This document shows positions 24,376 to 36,477 of a stretch of 64,000 nucleotides of DNA, in pieces; the stretch's first letter is position 1; every line of letters begins with the position of its first letter. Source of the stretch: Pezicula radicicola (lineage: Eukaryota > Ascomycota > Leotiomycetes > Helotiales > Dermateaceae); the NCBI GenBank assembly GCA_003008705.1, contig PDUO01000045.1, positions 227,462 through 291,461 of the forward strand, read 5' to 3'. Below the pieces are notes generated by a model. The model had not been told where the DNA came from. It did no database searches and worked only from the letters and a program-made list of their open reading frames with translations. The position numbers were made by a program, and so were the translations under genes.

Positions 24376-25389
24376 CAAAATCTGTACTGATGAAATTGGA
24401 CTAGTCTAATAACCATTTAGGATTTTGGAAAGGGGGCCAAGGAAGAGTGGCTTAATAACAAAAGTATAGAGCAACAGGAGGCATAAAACGAAAGCAAACG
24501 AGGGTAAGTAGATTCCGATATCTTTGGCGTCTACAGTAACCTCTGGTTAGTAACACCACTATAAGAGTTGATATATTTCTGATATGTTGTCTGTTTCCTA
24601 AAACAAATACGAATCCTTTGTTTTGGTTTCTACTAGATTTTAGTTTTTGTACTTAACCTTCGAGGATTAAAACTAATATTAACATACTGTTACACTTAGT
24701 CAACCGAATATACTGTCTTTGGAGCCAGCCTGCGGCTCATACGAAGCCTTCAAAATTCGTCAAAGTATTGGAATTTTAGAAAGACATATTAGAAAAATCT
24801 GCTGATAAGAGTACAGCCAATGAAATCGACAAAGTTTCATATGTATAGTGCGTTGCAAAACTGGCTTCCCCTCGAGACGCGCTGGAGATTCTTTTCCTTC
24901 CGGTCGAGCAAGAGACCATGGGCACTATTCTAATCAACAAAAGTTCACCCCATTGTGCTGCCCATTGTGCTGCCACCCCATGTGCATATCCCGCTCATAG
25001 GAATCCTGTTGGTTGCCCCAACAGTTGTATTAAAAAGAATGGGTGCAAGTATAATCGATATTCTGTCTGAAGGATTAAGTACAATAAATGAGAGGATTCC
25101 CAGTGCTTTCAAGGTATCGTGGGATACATCAAAGGAAGCTTGGAGAGCCTAGGTTATGTGATGGGAAGCCTGGATTGAAAGAGGGGATCCAAAGGATCGA
25201 ATGGATTCCAAAAACAAATATATAAATGAACTAACAGATCCTCGCTTATAGCAGTAACTACTCACCACGTGCGTCCCCTGGTGCACCATGTACATATTCA
25301 TCATGTGCATACGCATACCGAGAAATTCTAATGAAGGTAAATTGTATAACGAGAGAGAAAGAGAGTTGTTGAAAAGCAACAGGGGTCTT
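24376..25389. other. Intergenic, nothing recognised
   Basis: Short ORFs only. A plus-strand frame at 24955-25152 (reads LIGILLVAPTVVLKRMG) has hydrophobic and helical parts but no start context or partner exon that I can see. Confidence 0.4.
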
Positions 25390-25510
25390 TATCGTCTTCA
25401 GCAATGCTCCTGTAGCCAGGTCCCAAAGCTGCACCGTCTTATCTTCAGATGCGGACGCAATTTACTTGCCGTCTGGCGAGAACGCCACCGCCGTAACGTC
25501 TCCGAATAGC
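25390..25510 (-). pseudogene. Single WD40 repeat relic
   Basis: Minus strand reads GDVTAVAFSPDGK, stop (TAA), IASASEDKTVQLWDLATG, a textbook WD40 unit of the type found in arrays of fungal NACHT-WD40 receptors. Only one unit remains, with a stop in it. It may be a leftover of a deleted receptor or of the neighbouring Clr5 gene. Confidence 0.7.
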
Positions 25511-25553
25511 CCTCCAGTATCTGCAGCGACTTTTCTATAGCTGAGTCCAAGGC

Positions 25554-26790
25554 TTAATATCCAAACAGAAGTAAGTGTAGGCGAGAAAGCTGTAGTAAAG
25601 ACCACATCGCTAAACCTAAGTCACAATGCTTACTCGACTTTACTACTTCTGAGAGCTTAGCAACGGAGGGAACTTCTTCATCAAGTTTCTCTTTTGATCT
25701 ATAACAAAGATGAAATGCGTTACAATATCGCAGCTCGAGCTCTTCCCAGCTACCTCGTCTATAATTCGTAATAGCGAGGTAATGGCTTTCTCTAAATTGG
25801 TTGTAGACTTTGCAAATTCGATCATTGTTGGTGTCGTTGCTGTAGATCTTTTCAACTGGATCCCAACACCCGACTGGAAATGGGTAGCTCCTGCCATAAA
25901 TTTTTTCAATCTCTTCCATAACTCTTTCGACACATCCATCGAGAAACTCCCGAAAAGTTAAAATACCATACCGTTGTAACACCAAATATATGGCCTTGAA
26001 TGCTGGCAGAAATGGATGATTACACTTGGAGCTATATTCTAAACATATCTCCATAGCATTATAATTAGTTCGGGGTAGGGCAAATTACGGCGTTCAAAGA
26101 TTAACTGTGCTATAAAAAATGGCGAGCGTCCCTCTACATCTCGTTCAAGACTCTCGCGTGCAACGTTTAAAGACTCCTTGCCAGTACTAATGTCGTTGTT
26201 TTAGAGACATAAAAATACATTCATCAAATGACGTATCATCTTGTCGCCTGTATCATTACATCGCGATAATAAGCCTTTAACCTTATCTCTTGTGTCCTGC
26301 TCATGCCACTTCGCCATGACTATCCTAATATTTCAAATCAATATCTCCTAAGAACGAATCACATCGGCGGACTGGAAAAACTGAGGTGGTGGCGAAAGTG
26401 TTCGGCATTCCAGGTCCTGCGGTATCTCGAGAATTTTTGCACCGTCTAAGAGATCGTATTCCGTTAGATTTCTCCTCTCTAAATAGTTTTCGACGCTGAT
26501 TCTTTTGCCATTGTTTTTAAACACCGAAGCCTTGCCAAGATTCTGTTGTTAGAACTTCACATTGATAAGAGTTCTGGCCACTTTTTTTGTAATGTTTATA
26601 CTCCAACCCTATAGTGGAAATTTGTTTTTGTACGTTTGGTCTCTGCTACAGGTTAGTGACTTGCGTCTATTTAGTATGGGACTTTATCTTACGTTGCACA
26701 AAATCTATGCTTCTTAACCATGATTTGCACCATCTCCTTTAATGGTTTTCTTTCGATAATGTAGAGTTGCTCGATTTCTGGCTTGTATGA
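25554..26790 (-). pseudogene. Clr5-domain protein relic
   Basis: At about 26692-26790 the minus strand reads IEQLYIIERKPLKEMVQIMV, ending at a GTAAGA donor. After a 50-nt intron (about 26643-26692) it resumes with RDQTYKNKFPL, stop, GW. This matches the Clr5 domain, a short fungal helical domain (IxxLY-xExKxLxEVMxxM then TYKxxFxxWGx). Further down the strand are pieces with normal protein character: RISVENYLERRNLTEYDLLD at about 26430-26515, MAKWHEQDTRDKVKGLLSRC from 26317, and a 166-codon frame 26054-25554. These are broken by a stop near 26200 and a frame change near 26054. Clr5 proteins often carry a variable or ankyrin C-terminus; function is unknown. Order and strand suit one gene. Confidence 0.6.
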
Positions 26791-27086
26791 CTGTCACACT
26801 TTTTTAGGTCTGACTTGCATTTTCAATCGCGTGTGAATGACTAAATATTTCATGTAACAACCATTCCCCTGGGTCCCAAACACAAGACTCTTCGCAGGAG
26901 GAAGTTGAGACGTTCAAATATTCCTTCAAGTCAACTATACACCTACTCTTGTTGTGACCTCGAAAGCGGCGACAACGATCCTCGATACACCCCCTTCAAT
27001 GGACAAGACCGAAGAAGTAAATCGTACAGTGAGGGAGACAAAGATAATATTGAGGTTGAGGTTGAGGTTGAAACTCTAAAGTAGAT

Positions 27087-29406
27087 ATGGCACCTACGAA
27101 GGTCTGTTCGGTCGAACTAGAGCTTCACGAATCCGAGGTCTCTAAGCCCTCTCCACTTCGAATTATCAAACATAGCTGGAAAATTTCAGGCAGCACGTCG
27201 TCCGGAGAGACCTTTTAGGGAGGATGCTAACCGTCTGGCTCATCCTCTCTCGAAAGCAAGGGGAGTCCACTAATGGGAGCCGACAGACTATTGACGGCGA
27301 GGAAGAAGAGACAAGTTCGAACCAGTATCATAAATTTTGGCTTAGTAGATAGACCTTAGGACAAGGAAAATGAACAACCATTCTCGTCTAACTCAGGCAT
27401 ATATCAAAGGACTATCCTCGATTCTCGGCCTTTTTTATTATACTAACACAGACGCTCAGGAGTCTCTGGAGCTAACGGTGACCCCGATATCACGCATAAG
27501 GCACGTCAAAGAGTACCGCGTACTATTTCTGTAGGAAACTTCCTCAAAAGCGAATTCCATCGAAGAAATTTCGAAATTGATCAACGACATTCAGTCCGCA
27601 ACAGTGGGCACTCGTTCTATCCAGCACTGCAATTTGATCTACGTATCACCTCTCCACCTCGTCTCGTCAAAGACAAGTCTCCAAAGATACCCGAACGACA
27701 TCCTCTGAAGTCGAAGAACTTCCTTCAACGCGCTTTCGGCAGTCGCAGCAGCGAAGACTCCAACGCGTCAATTCCAAAGGATCCAGGAACACTTTGGTCC
27801 GTCGTCTGTCACGTACCAAGACAATGTCTTCGCGTTACTCGCCTAGAAGCAGCTTGAGTGGCGAAACCTTGTACTCAATGGAGCTTGGTGATATGGATAT
27901 CGCAGACGCCAACCCCAACACACCCGCCGCCAACGGACGCATTCCATTGCCTCCCACTCCTAACTCTCTCCCAAGAGCTGCTCTACAGGAAATGTATATG
28001 TTGTCTCCTCCATCCTGGTCACTCCTGAAGTCACTAGCCGTGCCTACCGTGACTTGTGCCTTCTGGGTTGCCATTGAGATTCGAGGTGAGCTTCATGCTG
28101 CGGACAAACACTATGATATGCACCCCTCGATTCGCAGATGCTCTTCTCAATCAGCAGATATTCAACCCCAAGGTATCTAAAAGTTCACCTTCAAGAAACG
28201 TATTCACTGTCTCACTTTCACTAGATTTGCACAAATACGGTCACATGTATGCCATGGGCATTGATCTCCTGGTCGGTGAGGGATGCTGTCTACTGGACGT
28301 TATTGGTAATCTCTTGATCAGTAAGCTGTAGGCCGGCGAGACACAGCTCATATTGGCAAAGATTCGACTTGCTGGTGTGAATGCCAATCCAAGTCCCGCT
28401 ACACGTGATCCCGAAATCCTCATGGCTGATCTAGAGAATCATCTTGGCGATACCCTGACCTGTTACTTTACTGTTCAAGCTATACACAAACACTTAGGAT
28501 TCACTCGATGGGAGAGCAACTATGCCACTCGGGAGGGAACCTATGTCTATTCAAGCTTTCATCAGACTGGAGCTCGGGTTGCGATTAAGAGATATACATG
28601 ATCCGCAGTCGGCTTGGTCTCCTCGTGCTTCCAAGACTGTCCACAATCCGCCTAAAGAAAATCCCTTCTATGAGCTGATTCATCAACACCTTTCTCGGGA
28701 GCGTGCTTTGGAAGCCTTGCGCGTTATTAGCAACGGTGGAGCCTAGATTCTCCTGCCTAGGCAGTGTGGCAATGCTGTCCCCATCCAGGAAACTACTAGG
28801 CTTGTTGAAACCGAGATTTCAGCTCGCATCGATGCAGCTATCACGGTACCTCTCGACCAAATTCCATGGGCTAGTACAAGCCGTCATCAAGCACCCCCCA
28901 GCCTAGCTCCATTTGCTAGCTCGACCGGTCGTCAAACATATACCGGACCTTTCCTTAGACTACCGCCTACTCATGTTCGCCAAGTCATTGAAGAGGATGC
29001 CGAGGAAAAGGCTCGACAAAACTCCCAGGATGAGGATCCTGCACGCAAGATCTGGGCTACCATGCGCGAGGTCTCTCGAGGTGGTCGCTCTCGTCATCAC
29101 CCAAGAAAGAGTATTAGGGCCGATCATTACTACAGCGTCGATGATGGGTGTAGCCCTGGCCGTCTCAGCTCAGCTCAATCATCTAATGGAGTTCTCACTC
29201 AGTCATTCATTTCCGCTGACTCTAACATTGAACTCGAGCGAACCATGATCAAGGAGGTGGCTTTGAAGAACAAGCGCAGTGTTGGCACGGAGACTTTGAG
29301 AAGCATGGCTCCAAGCGTTGCAAATAACGTTGGTAGATCGAAGCCAGGTACTTTTGGTCTGACTGGAATGGGTGTTGCTAGGTGGGGTTGGACTCCTTGG
29401 TGGTAA
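27087..29406 (+). pseudogene. Multi-exon protein of unknown function, broken
   Basis: One frame from ATG 27087 reads MAPTKVCSVELELHESEVSK and continues for about 700 bp with a few scattered stops, through DKENEQPFSSNSG, PRTISVGNFLKSEFHRRNFE and HPLKSKNFLQRAFGSRSSED. A frameshift near 27790 leads into SSRYSPRSSLSGETLYSMEL and a hydrophobic SLLKSLAVPTVTCAFWVAIE ending at a GTGAGC donor. Later segments (28240-28600, LENHLGDTLTCYFTVQAIHK) and a long last frame (about 28522-29406) with one TAG at 28744-28746 end in GMGVARWGWTPWW. Basic, Ser/Pro-rich N-terminus and a Trp-rich end; no domain recognised. The damage is sparse, so the gene died recently or is a diverged paralog. Confidence 0.55.
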
Positions 29407-30367
29407 ATGGACCGGTCTTGAGTGTTCTGCGCTCTCTTGACTTTGACTGGTGGCACTGATTTCTCATCTGGATTGGTTTATAAGCTTGGGTGCTTCTCAC
29501 GTCAACTGGTGGTTCGAGATTCTTGTATATGTATGTCAGGATTGGCGCTGTTGGACTGATGCAAGTTTCTTCTTTTTCTTTGTGGCATTGGGGTTGTGGT
29601 CTCCATTTTAAGGACTTACAATTCCTTTGTTTCGAGTGGTTAATAGAGCTTTGACGTATTGGACTTATACCACTTTCCTCTCTTGTTCATAACACAATTG
29701 ATAAAAACCTCATATGGTTAGAGTAGTTGTCTGAATAGCATTGTTCACGATATTTTTGCAGTGTAACTTTTCTGGTGAGGCCTTGTCGAAAGCAGGCTTG
29801 TGAATATCTGGCCTCAAATTTCTCGAACCCCTTGGATCGACGTCCTAGAAATCGGGAGACAACCAAACCCAACACTCACCTAATGTAGCAATAGACCTAT
29901 GCTTTTGTAGTTTCTCTATAGTTCTAGATCTCGCTTCTAGAGAAAACAGAGCGAGGATAGGTAATAGAGATCGAATTCGGGGTCGAGAGGGGCGCTGAGC
30001 CCCGCATTATCGTCAATGAGCAGTGAGGATGTTGAACACCAAGGCTAAACAATAGTTTCGGTATACCATCTGTTTTGTCTTTCACTTAAGCGCCTTTTGC
30101 AAGGCGAGAAAGTGGAGAGGTCAACATGAGTTTTGGTAAACTTCGCTAAAATTAGGGGGTACGCTTCAGATATCATAAGGCCTTTCACCAACGAGTCAAT
30201 GAATAGATTCTTCAATATAAAACATGAAGTTACTTTATAATCTCTTACAACTAATAATAAAGTATTACAGCAACAAAACTCTTCAAATACGAAAAGATCA
30301 CTGCTTGGAAAAAAGGTGACCAAGTTAAAAAGAGCGGGCAAGAACGTGGAGCAAAATCCAAAGGGCC
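29407..30367. other. Intergenic, nothing recognised
   Basis: No protein-like frame. The 122-codon minus-strand ORF at 30045-30413 overlaps the 5S rRNA gene and is a chance frame. Confidence 0.5.
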
Positions 30368-30373
30368 AAAAAA
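30368..30373 (-). terminator. Pol III terminator (T6) of the 5S gene
   Basis: Six consecutive T on the minus strand, 4 nt past the end of the 5S rRNA gene, as expected for RNA polymerase III termination. Confidence 0.75.
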
Positions 30374-30377
30374 TTGA

Positions 30378-30496
30378 ACATACAACAGCAGGTATTCGCT
30401 GATGGTCACCCACTCAACTACTAATCTGCCGATCTGAGGCTTGTGTATGGCAGAGCGGACGGGATGCCCAATTCTCCTCAGTCTATGGTCGTATGT
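30378..30496 (-). rRNA. 5S ribosomal RNA
   Basis: The minus strand from 30496 starts ACATACGACCATAG and ends CTGTTGTATGT, which pair to form helix I, over 119 nt. Conserved inner blocks are present: CATCCCGTCCGCTC and, near the 3' side, TTAGTAGTTGAGTGGGTGAC then CAGCGAAT. The helix II and III part (ACTGAGG pairing with CCTCAG) differs from the common fungal sequence as I remember it, but the pairing is kept, so this may be a functional variant. Single dispersed 5S genes are normal in Pezizomycotina. A T6 terminator follows. Confidence 0.92.
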
Positions 30497-30955
30497 GTCG
30501 TTTTAGTCTTTATCTGTTTACTTAATTCCATGTTCAAAGCGTTTTCAACAAAGTATTAATATTACGTACGACCTTAACGATTGGACCATAATAAGCGTGG
30601 CCTCAGCATAGTAACGTATTAGCTTATGTCACATGTTGTTTGGCGTTTGAAATCATTTTGGAGTCTTTTATATTACTTGTACTGTAGAAGGGTAGAAATA
30701 GAGTCAATTCGACTTATCTGCGAACCACGTGATTATACCGGCTAAAAACCACCACAGTATGTACGTCCCGTTTATATTAAAAGAAACAACATATTATTTT
30801 GTTTACTAAAAAGTATAATTTGTAATAATACGAGCAAATAAACACTCTCAAATTAACGGAATATAAATCGATTTGTTATTACGTAGAATAATAAGATAAA
30901 GAAGAAAAAGAGGGGGAGAGGTAAAATGATAAAATACAAGAAAGAAAAGACTCGT
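30497..30955. other. AT-rich spacer
   Basis: Upstream of the 5S gene on its strand and downstream of the receptor relic. AT-rich, no gene or repeat recognised. Confidence 0.5.
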
Positions 30956-33900
30956 TTAATCTTGAGCCTCTTGATTGGCTGCGGCCAACGCACGTGACCC
31001 TGTTTTCATTATGATTGCAGAACCAAATCTGTAACAGATATTTGCATTATTATCGAGCAGCAGCTTGATTATTGCTTTGTGCCCTTTTAAAGTAGCTTGC
31101 CACAGTGGCGTGCTACCATTGCCGCTCACTGCGTTCACATCGATGCCGGGAGCGGCGAGCAATTGCTGGACGACGGCCGTGTGTCCTCTCGAAGCAGCTT
31201 GCCATAGTGGCGTACTACTGTTGTAACCGTCGCTAATTACATTGTGGTCGATACCGCTTGCGTTTACGTCGATACCGGGAGCGGCGAGCAGCTGCTGGAC
31301 GACTCTTACAAGTCCTAGGTGTGAAGCAAGATTGAGGTTAACAAGTTTAGGAAGAAATTCGTATCCAAGCGTACCCTAATACACTATCTCCCATATCATA
31401 GATCGGTCATTACGAATGTTGCAAAGGTCTGAGCCCAAAGTTATAGAGGAATGTCCTTCTGGAATCGGAGCAGCTCGGAAATGTACAGCCTAATTGTTTG
31501 CTGAGTACTCGAGGAAATGGTACTTAGAAACGAGTCGCGCAATGTCTTTCTTTTTCAAAGCCGGCCCTCTCGTGCGTAACTCTTCGAGTCGTAGGTATTA
31601 CATGCATATATTAGTAAGAAGGAAGTTCGGGTCTGGTATAGAGATTGAGTGCTTCCAAACCCAATCAACAGCAATTGTCGATTAAGGAAGTTCCGTCTGC
31701 CCGATTAAGAATTCTTTGGCGGTTTGATGAAGCAAGTAGACTCGTCCATTGATAACGCTTACGAAGAGACCACAAAGGTTCCTAATCAAAATCCTAGAAA
31801 ATTCCTCTGATCGAACCTCGAGATCTTCAATTGCTTTATCGTCTTCTTGGATTAATAATGCGATGCTCATTTCCTTTACAGATAATGGTCTGATTGCAGT
31901 ACAAACAATTTGCTGGAGCTTTTTTGCTTCTGCTTTATCTGTGCTCTGGTTGAGGATGGCTGTGTACGCAGCATCAACGGAATCTAGTATTGAGCCGAAG
32001 ATTTTCAGCCTACCTCTCTTTGTAACAGACCGGGCATCTTTACAAATCAGGTCGAATATTAACTTGAGCCAGAGGTACGTCCTATTCTCGACTTTGGCAA
32101 GTTCTTGTCGTACAGGAGAAACCGTACTATCCTCAAGATGCCATTTCTGTTGGATTTTACCTAGTTTGTATTCGATGACTAGATTGATTTCACGTCTGAC
32201 CTGATTTGTCTCTTCTTCCCCTGCTAGGCGCATCGTGGGTAGTTTTCGAGTAAGGTCGTCGAATTCATCCGCTATGTGCTGCAATGGTCGGCTGGTCACG
32301 AGGAACTTCAACGCTGTCTTGTTTAAAAGACGCGGACCCTTATCGTAAAAACGGCATAACTTTTAAAGCAAGGTTTTGAGTTCTGATTGTCGGCATTCAT
32401 CGAGGGCATCCAAGATGCAAATGATTTCTCCAGCTTCGGGGTCTGCGGATGCGGTTGTAAGGACATTCCATAGCAAGTTGATATTTGCTATAAACTTATC
32501 TCTATTCCGATCGTCGGCTTCTATAGCATAGCTAAGGAGCTCGCGTTTGCTAGTGAAAAGTTGATGGAGTAAAGCACACAAAGCATTCGTAACGGTCTTC
32601 TGGTCTTCATTGTCATCCTTGAAGAAGAAGTAACAAATAGTTCGATCCTTGGTCGCTTGCAATTCCTTGTCCACTAGAAACTTGGATAGCACAGATTTAC
32701 TGCAGCCTAGATCTACAGAAACCCAAAGGAGACTTAAGGTGAGGTTGTCCCGCTAGTTGATATAATTGATATATCTCAAAAACCATTGGCACGTGCCTTG
32801 AACAGGGTATGGGTTTCTATCCTTATATCGCTCATACTTTGAGGTTTTGAGGAGCCGGTGGCATCGAATTCCCTTCTCGCGGTATGGATCAATTTGTGAA
32901 CTTCCATGATCTATGTAACGTCAGAAAATTGTTGGGTTTGCGGATGAAGTTGCTACCAGAATCACGTACGTATATGAAAGCCTCCTTCCACTCTTTGGCT
33001 TCCAATGCCGATTGCAGGTCCAGAACCAGTGCTGCTAATTGTCTGATGCGAAGGTACTCTAAGCTCAGCAACACTACTAGCAGCAGGTTCGAGATTGCCA
33101 ATCCCTGGTGGTTTCTGGCCACCCCCGATAGTCTCCTAACCCATGTCGGTTGCTGTTGTTAAATCCATCAATTCCACCAAGTTATGCAACCTATTCAAAA
33201 CCCGTTGGTACCCCGCGTCATTCTTCCCACTAAATTTTGTTATATCCATATGATTTGCAGCGATAGCCTGGTTAGAGTACCCGCTCAAAACAACCGATTG
33301 CTTCAGAACAATAATCCCTAGACCGACAACAGCCTTCTCCTCAAAGAATCAATATACACTGATGTCAACATGAGGTTTGTGGAGCAATTGCTGAAATTGT
33401 TGCTGTACAGCAGTCAATACCTCTGACTTCTGTTGAAGGACTCCTACAATCGATGGATTCGTGTGCCGGATGACATTGAGATGCTTCGCAAACATATGTC
33501 CCAACGTTGCTAAGCCTGCTCCACCATGGGGTGTGCCTATGAAGATAATGCCCCGCGTGGATTGAAAGAGTTTATCGAGGTTCGCGTCACTTTCTCTGCA
33601 GACCAGGAGTGCTTGTTCGCAGACCAGACCTCCAAGGCTATAGGCAATGAAGATTATAGGTCGGTCCCGGTGTCCTCTTCGTCGATCCGATACATCAGAT
33701 ACCAAGTTTTTCTTATGATTCCTAAGATTGTTACTCCCAGCTATGCCCCACAATTTGACAACGTCGGCGTTGTAGTCGAAAGTTATAATACGCGTGTTCG
33801 GTATATCTTTTGCCAACTCGAGTGGCCAAAAGGTGCCGTTCAGATGGGTGCATGTCTTGTCGCGTACAAAGTCAAGCACGTTGGTTTGCGAAAGCCGCTG
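30956..33900 (-). pseudogene. NLR-like receptor relic: SesB-type hydrolase, NACHT, ankyrin repeats
   Basis: Order on the minus strand follows the classic fungal STAND layout. Hydrolase domain, 33879 to about 33180: CTHLNGTFWPLELAKDIPN, nucleophile motif IAYSLGGLV, GIIFIGTPHGG, a TGA in place of a codon, then ANHMDITKFSGKND. NACHT domain, about 32720-31682: P-loop reads GCSKSVLSK (normally GCGKS), Walker B region ICILDALDEC, then FLVTSRP and YLWLKLIF. Linker at about 31450-31680. Ankyrin repeats, 31310-30956 (STPLWQAASRGHTAVVQQLL, then GIDVNAVSGNGSTPLWQAT). Such proteins sense non-self in fungal incompatibility and immunity; here several stops, frame changes and the lost P-loop glycine make it inactive. 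Upstream exon with the true start not found. Confidence 0.85.
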
Positions 33901-34669
33901 CCTAAGTAAGAGGTACTCTCACGATACGCCTGTGTCTCAATTAAGCAGCGAACGCTAGCAATCTATTCCTTATTGACACTTTTTTTTAGGGAAAGTTGAA
34001 TCAAGTAAAAGTTAAGGCACTCCGCCTTAGCTGCGTCGAAGCAATATCAAAACAATACAAAGTTAATAAACGCAAATCCCGAAATGCTCTTCGAAACGAT
34101 ATAATAACAAGAAATATACCAAGCGGTCTTCAGTAAAAAGAGAAGTTTTCTCTATATACTCTTCTGTTGTAAAAAGCATTTTATCGCTAGTTATGTCTCC
34201 GTTCCTTAAGTACTAGTAAAAGCAGTCTTATGCAGCAGACTAATCAATCACTTACTCATGATCGCACTTTGCTGTACAATCCGGCCCCTCGAACAAACCG
34301 CGCTTCTCTAATTTTTGTGGTCTGTATGTACGTAATTTGCCAGGGTTTGTGTGCATATTGCTTTTGTTGCTTTTGTGCCGTGCCGTGCCAGCCCTCCCCT
34401 CCGGAACATCCCCACGCGATCCAATTATTAGAGGAATTGGAGGCCAGGGTCTTCTACCACTCATCGTCGCCACATCGTGACTCATTATTTTGTTTTGTTT
34501 TTTTTATCTTCATCAGCGCTTAAAGGCTTCCTGGAAAGTCAAGGGCAAGGCAAACGGCTAATCTTACTTTTGCTGAAAGATTCGTGAGTAGAGTATTCAA
34601 TCTTTGGATAATTCTACCGTCTTGCACCATTATACCGCCACATAATTAAGCTTGCAACCCTAATTTCCA
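33901..34669. other. Divergent intergenic region upstream of the Mgs1 gene
   Basis: Separates the minus-strand receptor relic from the plus-strand ATPase gene. Short chance ORFs only. Should contain the ATPase promoter. T-rich run near 34500. Confidence 0.5.
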
Positions 34670-36477
34670 ATGGTCCAGTGTCCAATATGTGCCAAACCTG
34701 TCAAATCGGCAAATATTAACCAGCACATCGATTCAGAATGCCAAGATTTCATTGAAAGTCACGCACCCACGCCTGGTCAAGAAGATGGCGTGGCATCCTT
34801 CTTTCAGAGACCAGTAGCAAATCGAGTAGTTGCCAATGTACCACCGAAAGGAGTTGCACCTATCTCTGTCGATACGTCGCGATTGCCTGCCAAGAAGCCA
34901 ATTGATGCAAGTGTAGTGCGAAACAAGAGAGGTGTGGAATTCATCATGCCATCGCATATTCCAGACGACAATCCTGTTGATGGTATTAGAGAAGGTCTTG
35001 CTCCCAAAAGACAGAGAACTAGCAATACCTTTCAAAGCGAGCTCCCTCTCGCCGCACGAATGAGACCACAAACCCTCGATGAAATTTGTGGCCAGGAGCT
35101 AGTTGGTCCAAAGGGTGTGCTTCGAGAACTAATAATACAAGACCGGGTACCGTCTATGGTATTGTGGGGTGGTCCGGGAACCGGCAAAACAACAATTGCT
35201 AGAGTGATCGCTTCGATGCTCAAGAGCCGGTTCATAGAAATGAACAGCACGAATTTTGGGGTTGGAGAGTGCAAAAAGATCTTTTTCGAGGTACATATTG
35301 GCTTCGTGCTCGTGTCACAGACCATTCATAGATAACCACTTACCGTCTTCCAGGCTAGGAGTGAGCAGAAGTTAACTGGTCGAAAGACAATCATATTTTG
35401 TGATGAGATTCACCGCTTTTCAAAATCACAACAAGAAATATTCTGTAAGAAGTTACTAGCATATTCTCTTTTATGTGGTTCTTGATGAAGTTGACACCCT
35501 ACCGATGTAGTGGATCCTGTTGAATCAGGACTAATAACATTAATGGGCGCTACAACGGAGTAAGATACCCCTCTCGGTAACATACTAGAACCACCCATTC
35601 ACTGGCGCAGGAACCCATCATTCAAGATTCAGAATACACTTTTATCACGATGCCGTACTTTCACGCTCCAAAATCTGACCGTCAGCAATATCGAGACTAT
35701 ACTCGAGCGGACTCTTGAACTCAAATATCCAGACCACTCTCGGCCGTCCGTTATTGACCATGAAATGATAGCCTATATCTCCGCCTTTTCTGCTGGTGAC
35801 GCACGTACTGCGTTGAATCTTCTTGAGCTCACAATGAGCCTTTCGACGAGCACCGACATCACAAAAGCAGCCATCAAGAAGTCGATGACACAAACACTTG
35901 TTTATGACCGGGGTGGGGGCAGCCGCTATGACACCATGTCCGCCTTTCACAAGTCTATCCGAGGGAGCAATACAGATGCCGCTCTCTATTATCTGGCACG
36001 CATGTTCGAGTTTGGCGAAGACCCTTTATGGATTGCCCGTCATCTCATACTAATGGCCTCTGATGATATTGGAATAGCTGATAACAGTTTACTCCCTCTT
36101 GCCACAGCTGCTTATTCTTCTGCAGAGAAAATCGGGATGCCAGAGTGTCGAATAAGCCTCGCGCATGCTACGGTTGCCTTGGCCAGGGCCAAAAAGAGCA
36201 CGAGCGTGTTTATTGGCCTAGCCAGCGCTCTGACGGTTCTAAAAGAGCCCGGGGTCTCTTCTCTGGCAGTGCCAATGCATCTCAAGAACGTGCCAGGAGA
36301 GTTGATTGAGGACTTCAAGTCTAATCCTGAACAAAAACAAGGTGTGGTCGAGCAGGAGGTGAGATAGATTTATTTTCCTATTGGCTTTATTGCAAAGCCC
36401 TTATAATATTGAAACTAAATTTGATTCGGTAGTATCTACCTGATGCTCTCAAAGGAAGGAAATTCTTTCGAGAATGA
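34670..36477 (+). CDS. MGS1: Mgs1/WRNIP1-type AAA+ ATPase, five exons
   Basis: Exons 34670-35290, 35354-35444, 35511-35559, 35611-36358 and 36433-36477 join into 1554 nt (517 aa) with no stop; all introns are GT-AG and 50-75 nt. The N-terminus has a UBZ4-type ubiquitin-binding zinc finger (CPICAKPV, then INQHIDSEC). The AAA+ core shows Walker A GGPGTGKTT (about residue 164), Walker B IIFCDEIHRF, and sensor motif GATTENPSF, followed by LLSRCRTF. The C-terminal clamp-loader-like part (IGIADNSLLPLATAAY, KKSTSVFIGLASAL) ends in YLPDALKGRKFFRE. The family (yeast Mgs1, human WRNIP1, bacterial RarA) acts on stalled forks with PCNA and polymerase delta. The fourth exon alone would end with a wrong tail; the fifth restores the family's YLP motif. 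The stretch before YLP is shorter and more diverged than I expect, so this could be a second, faster-evolving copy. Confidence 0.9.

Noticed and set aside
30045..30413. 122-codon minus-strand ORF
   Set aside because: It overlaps the 5S rRNA gene and its terminator; composition is not protein-like.
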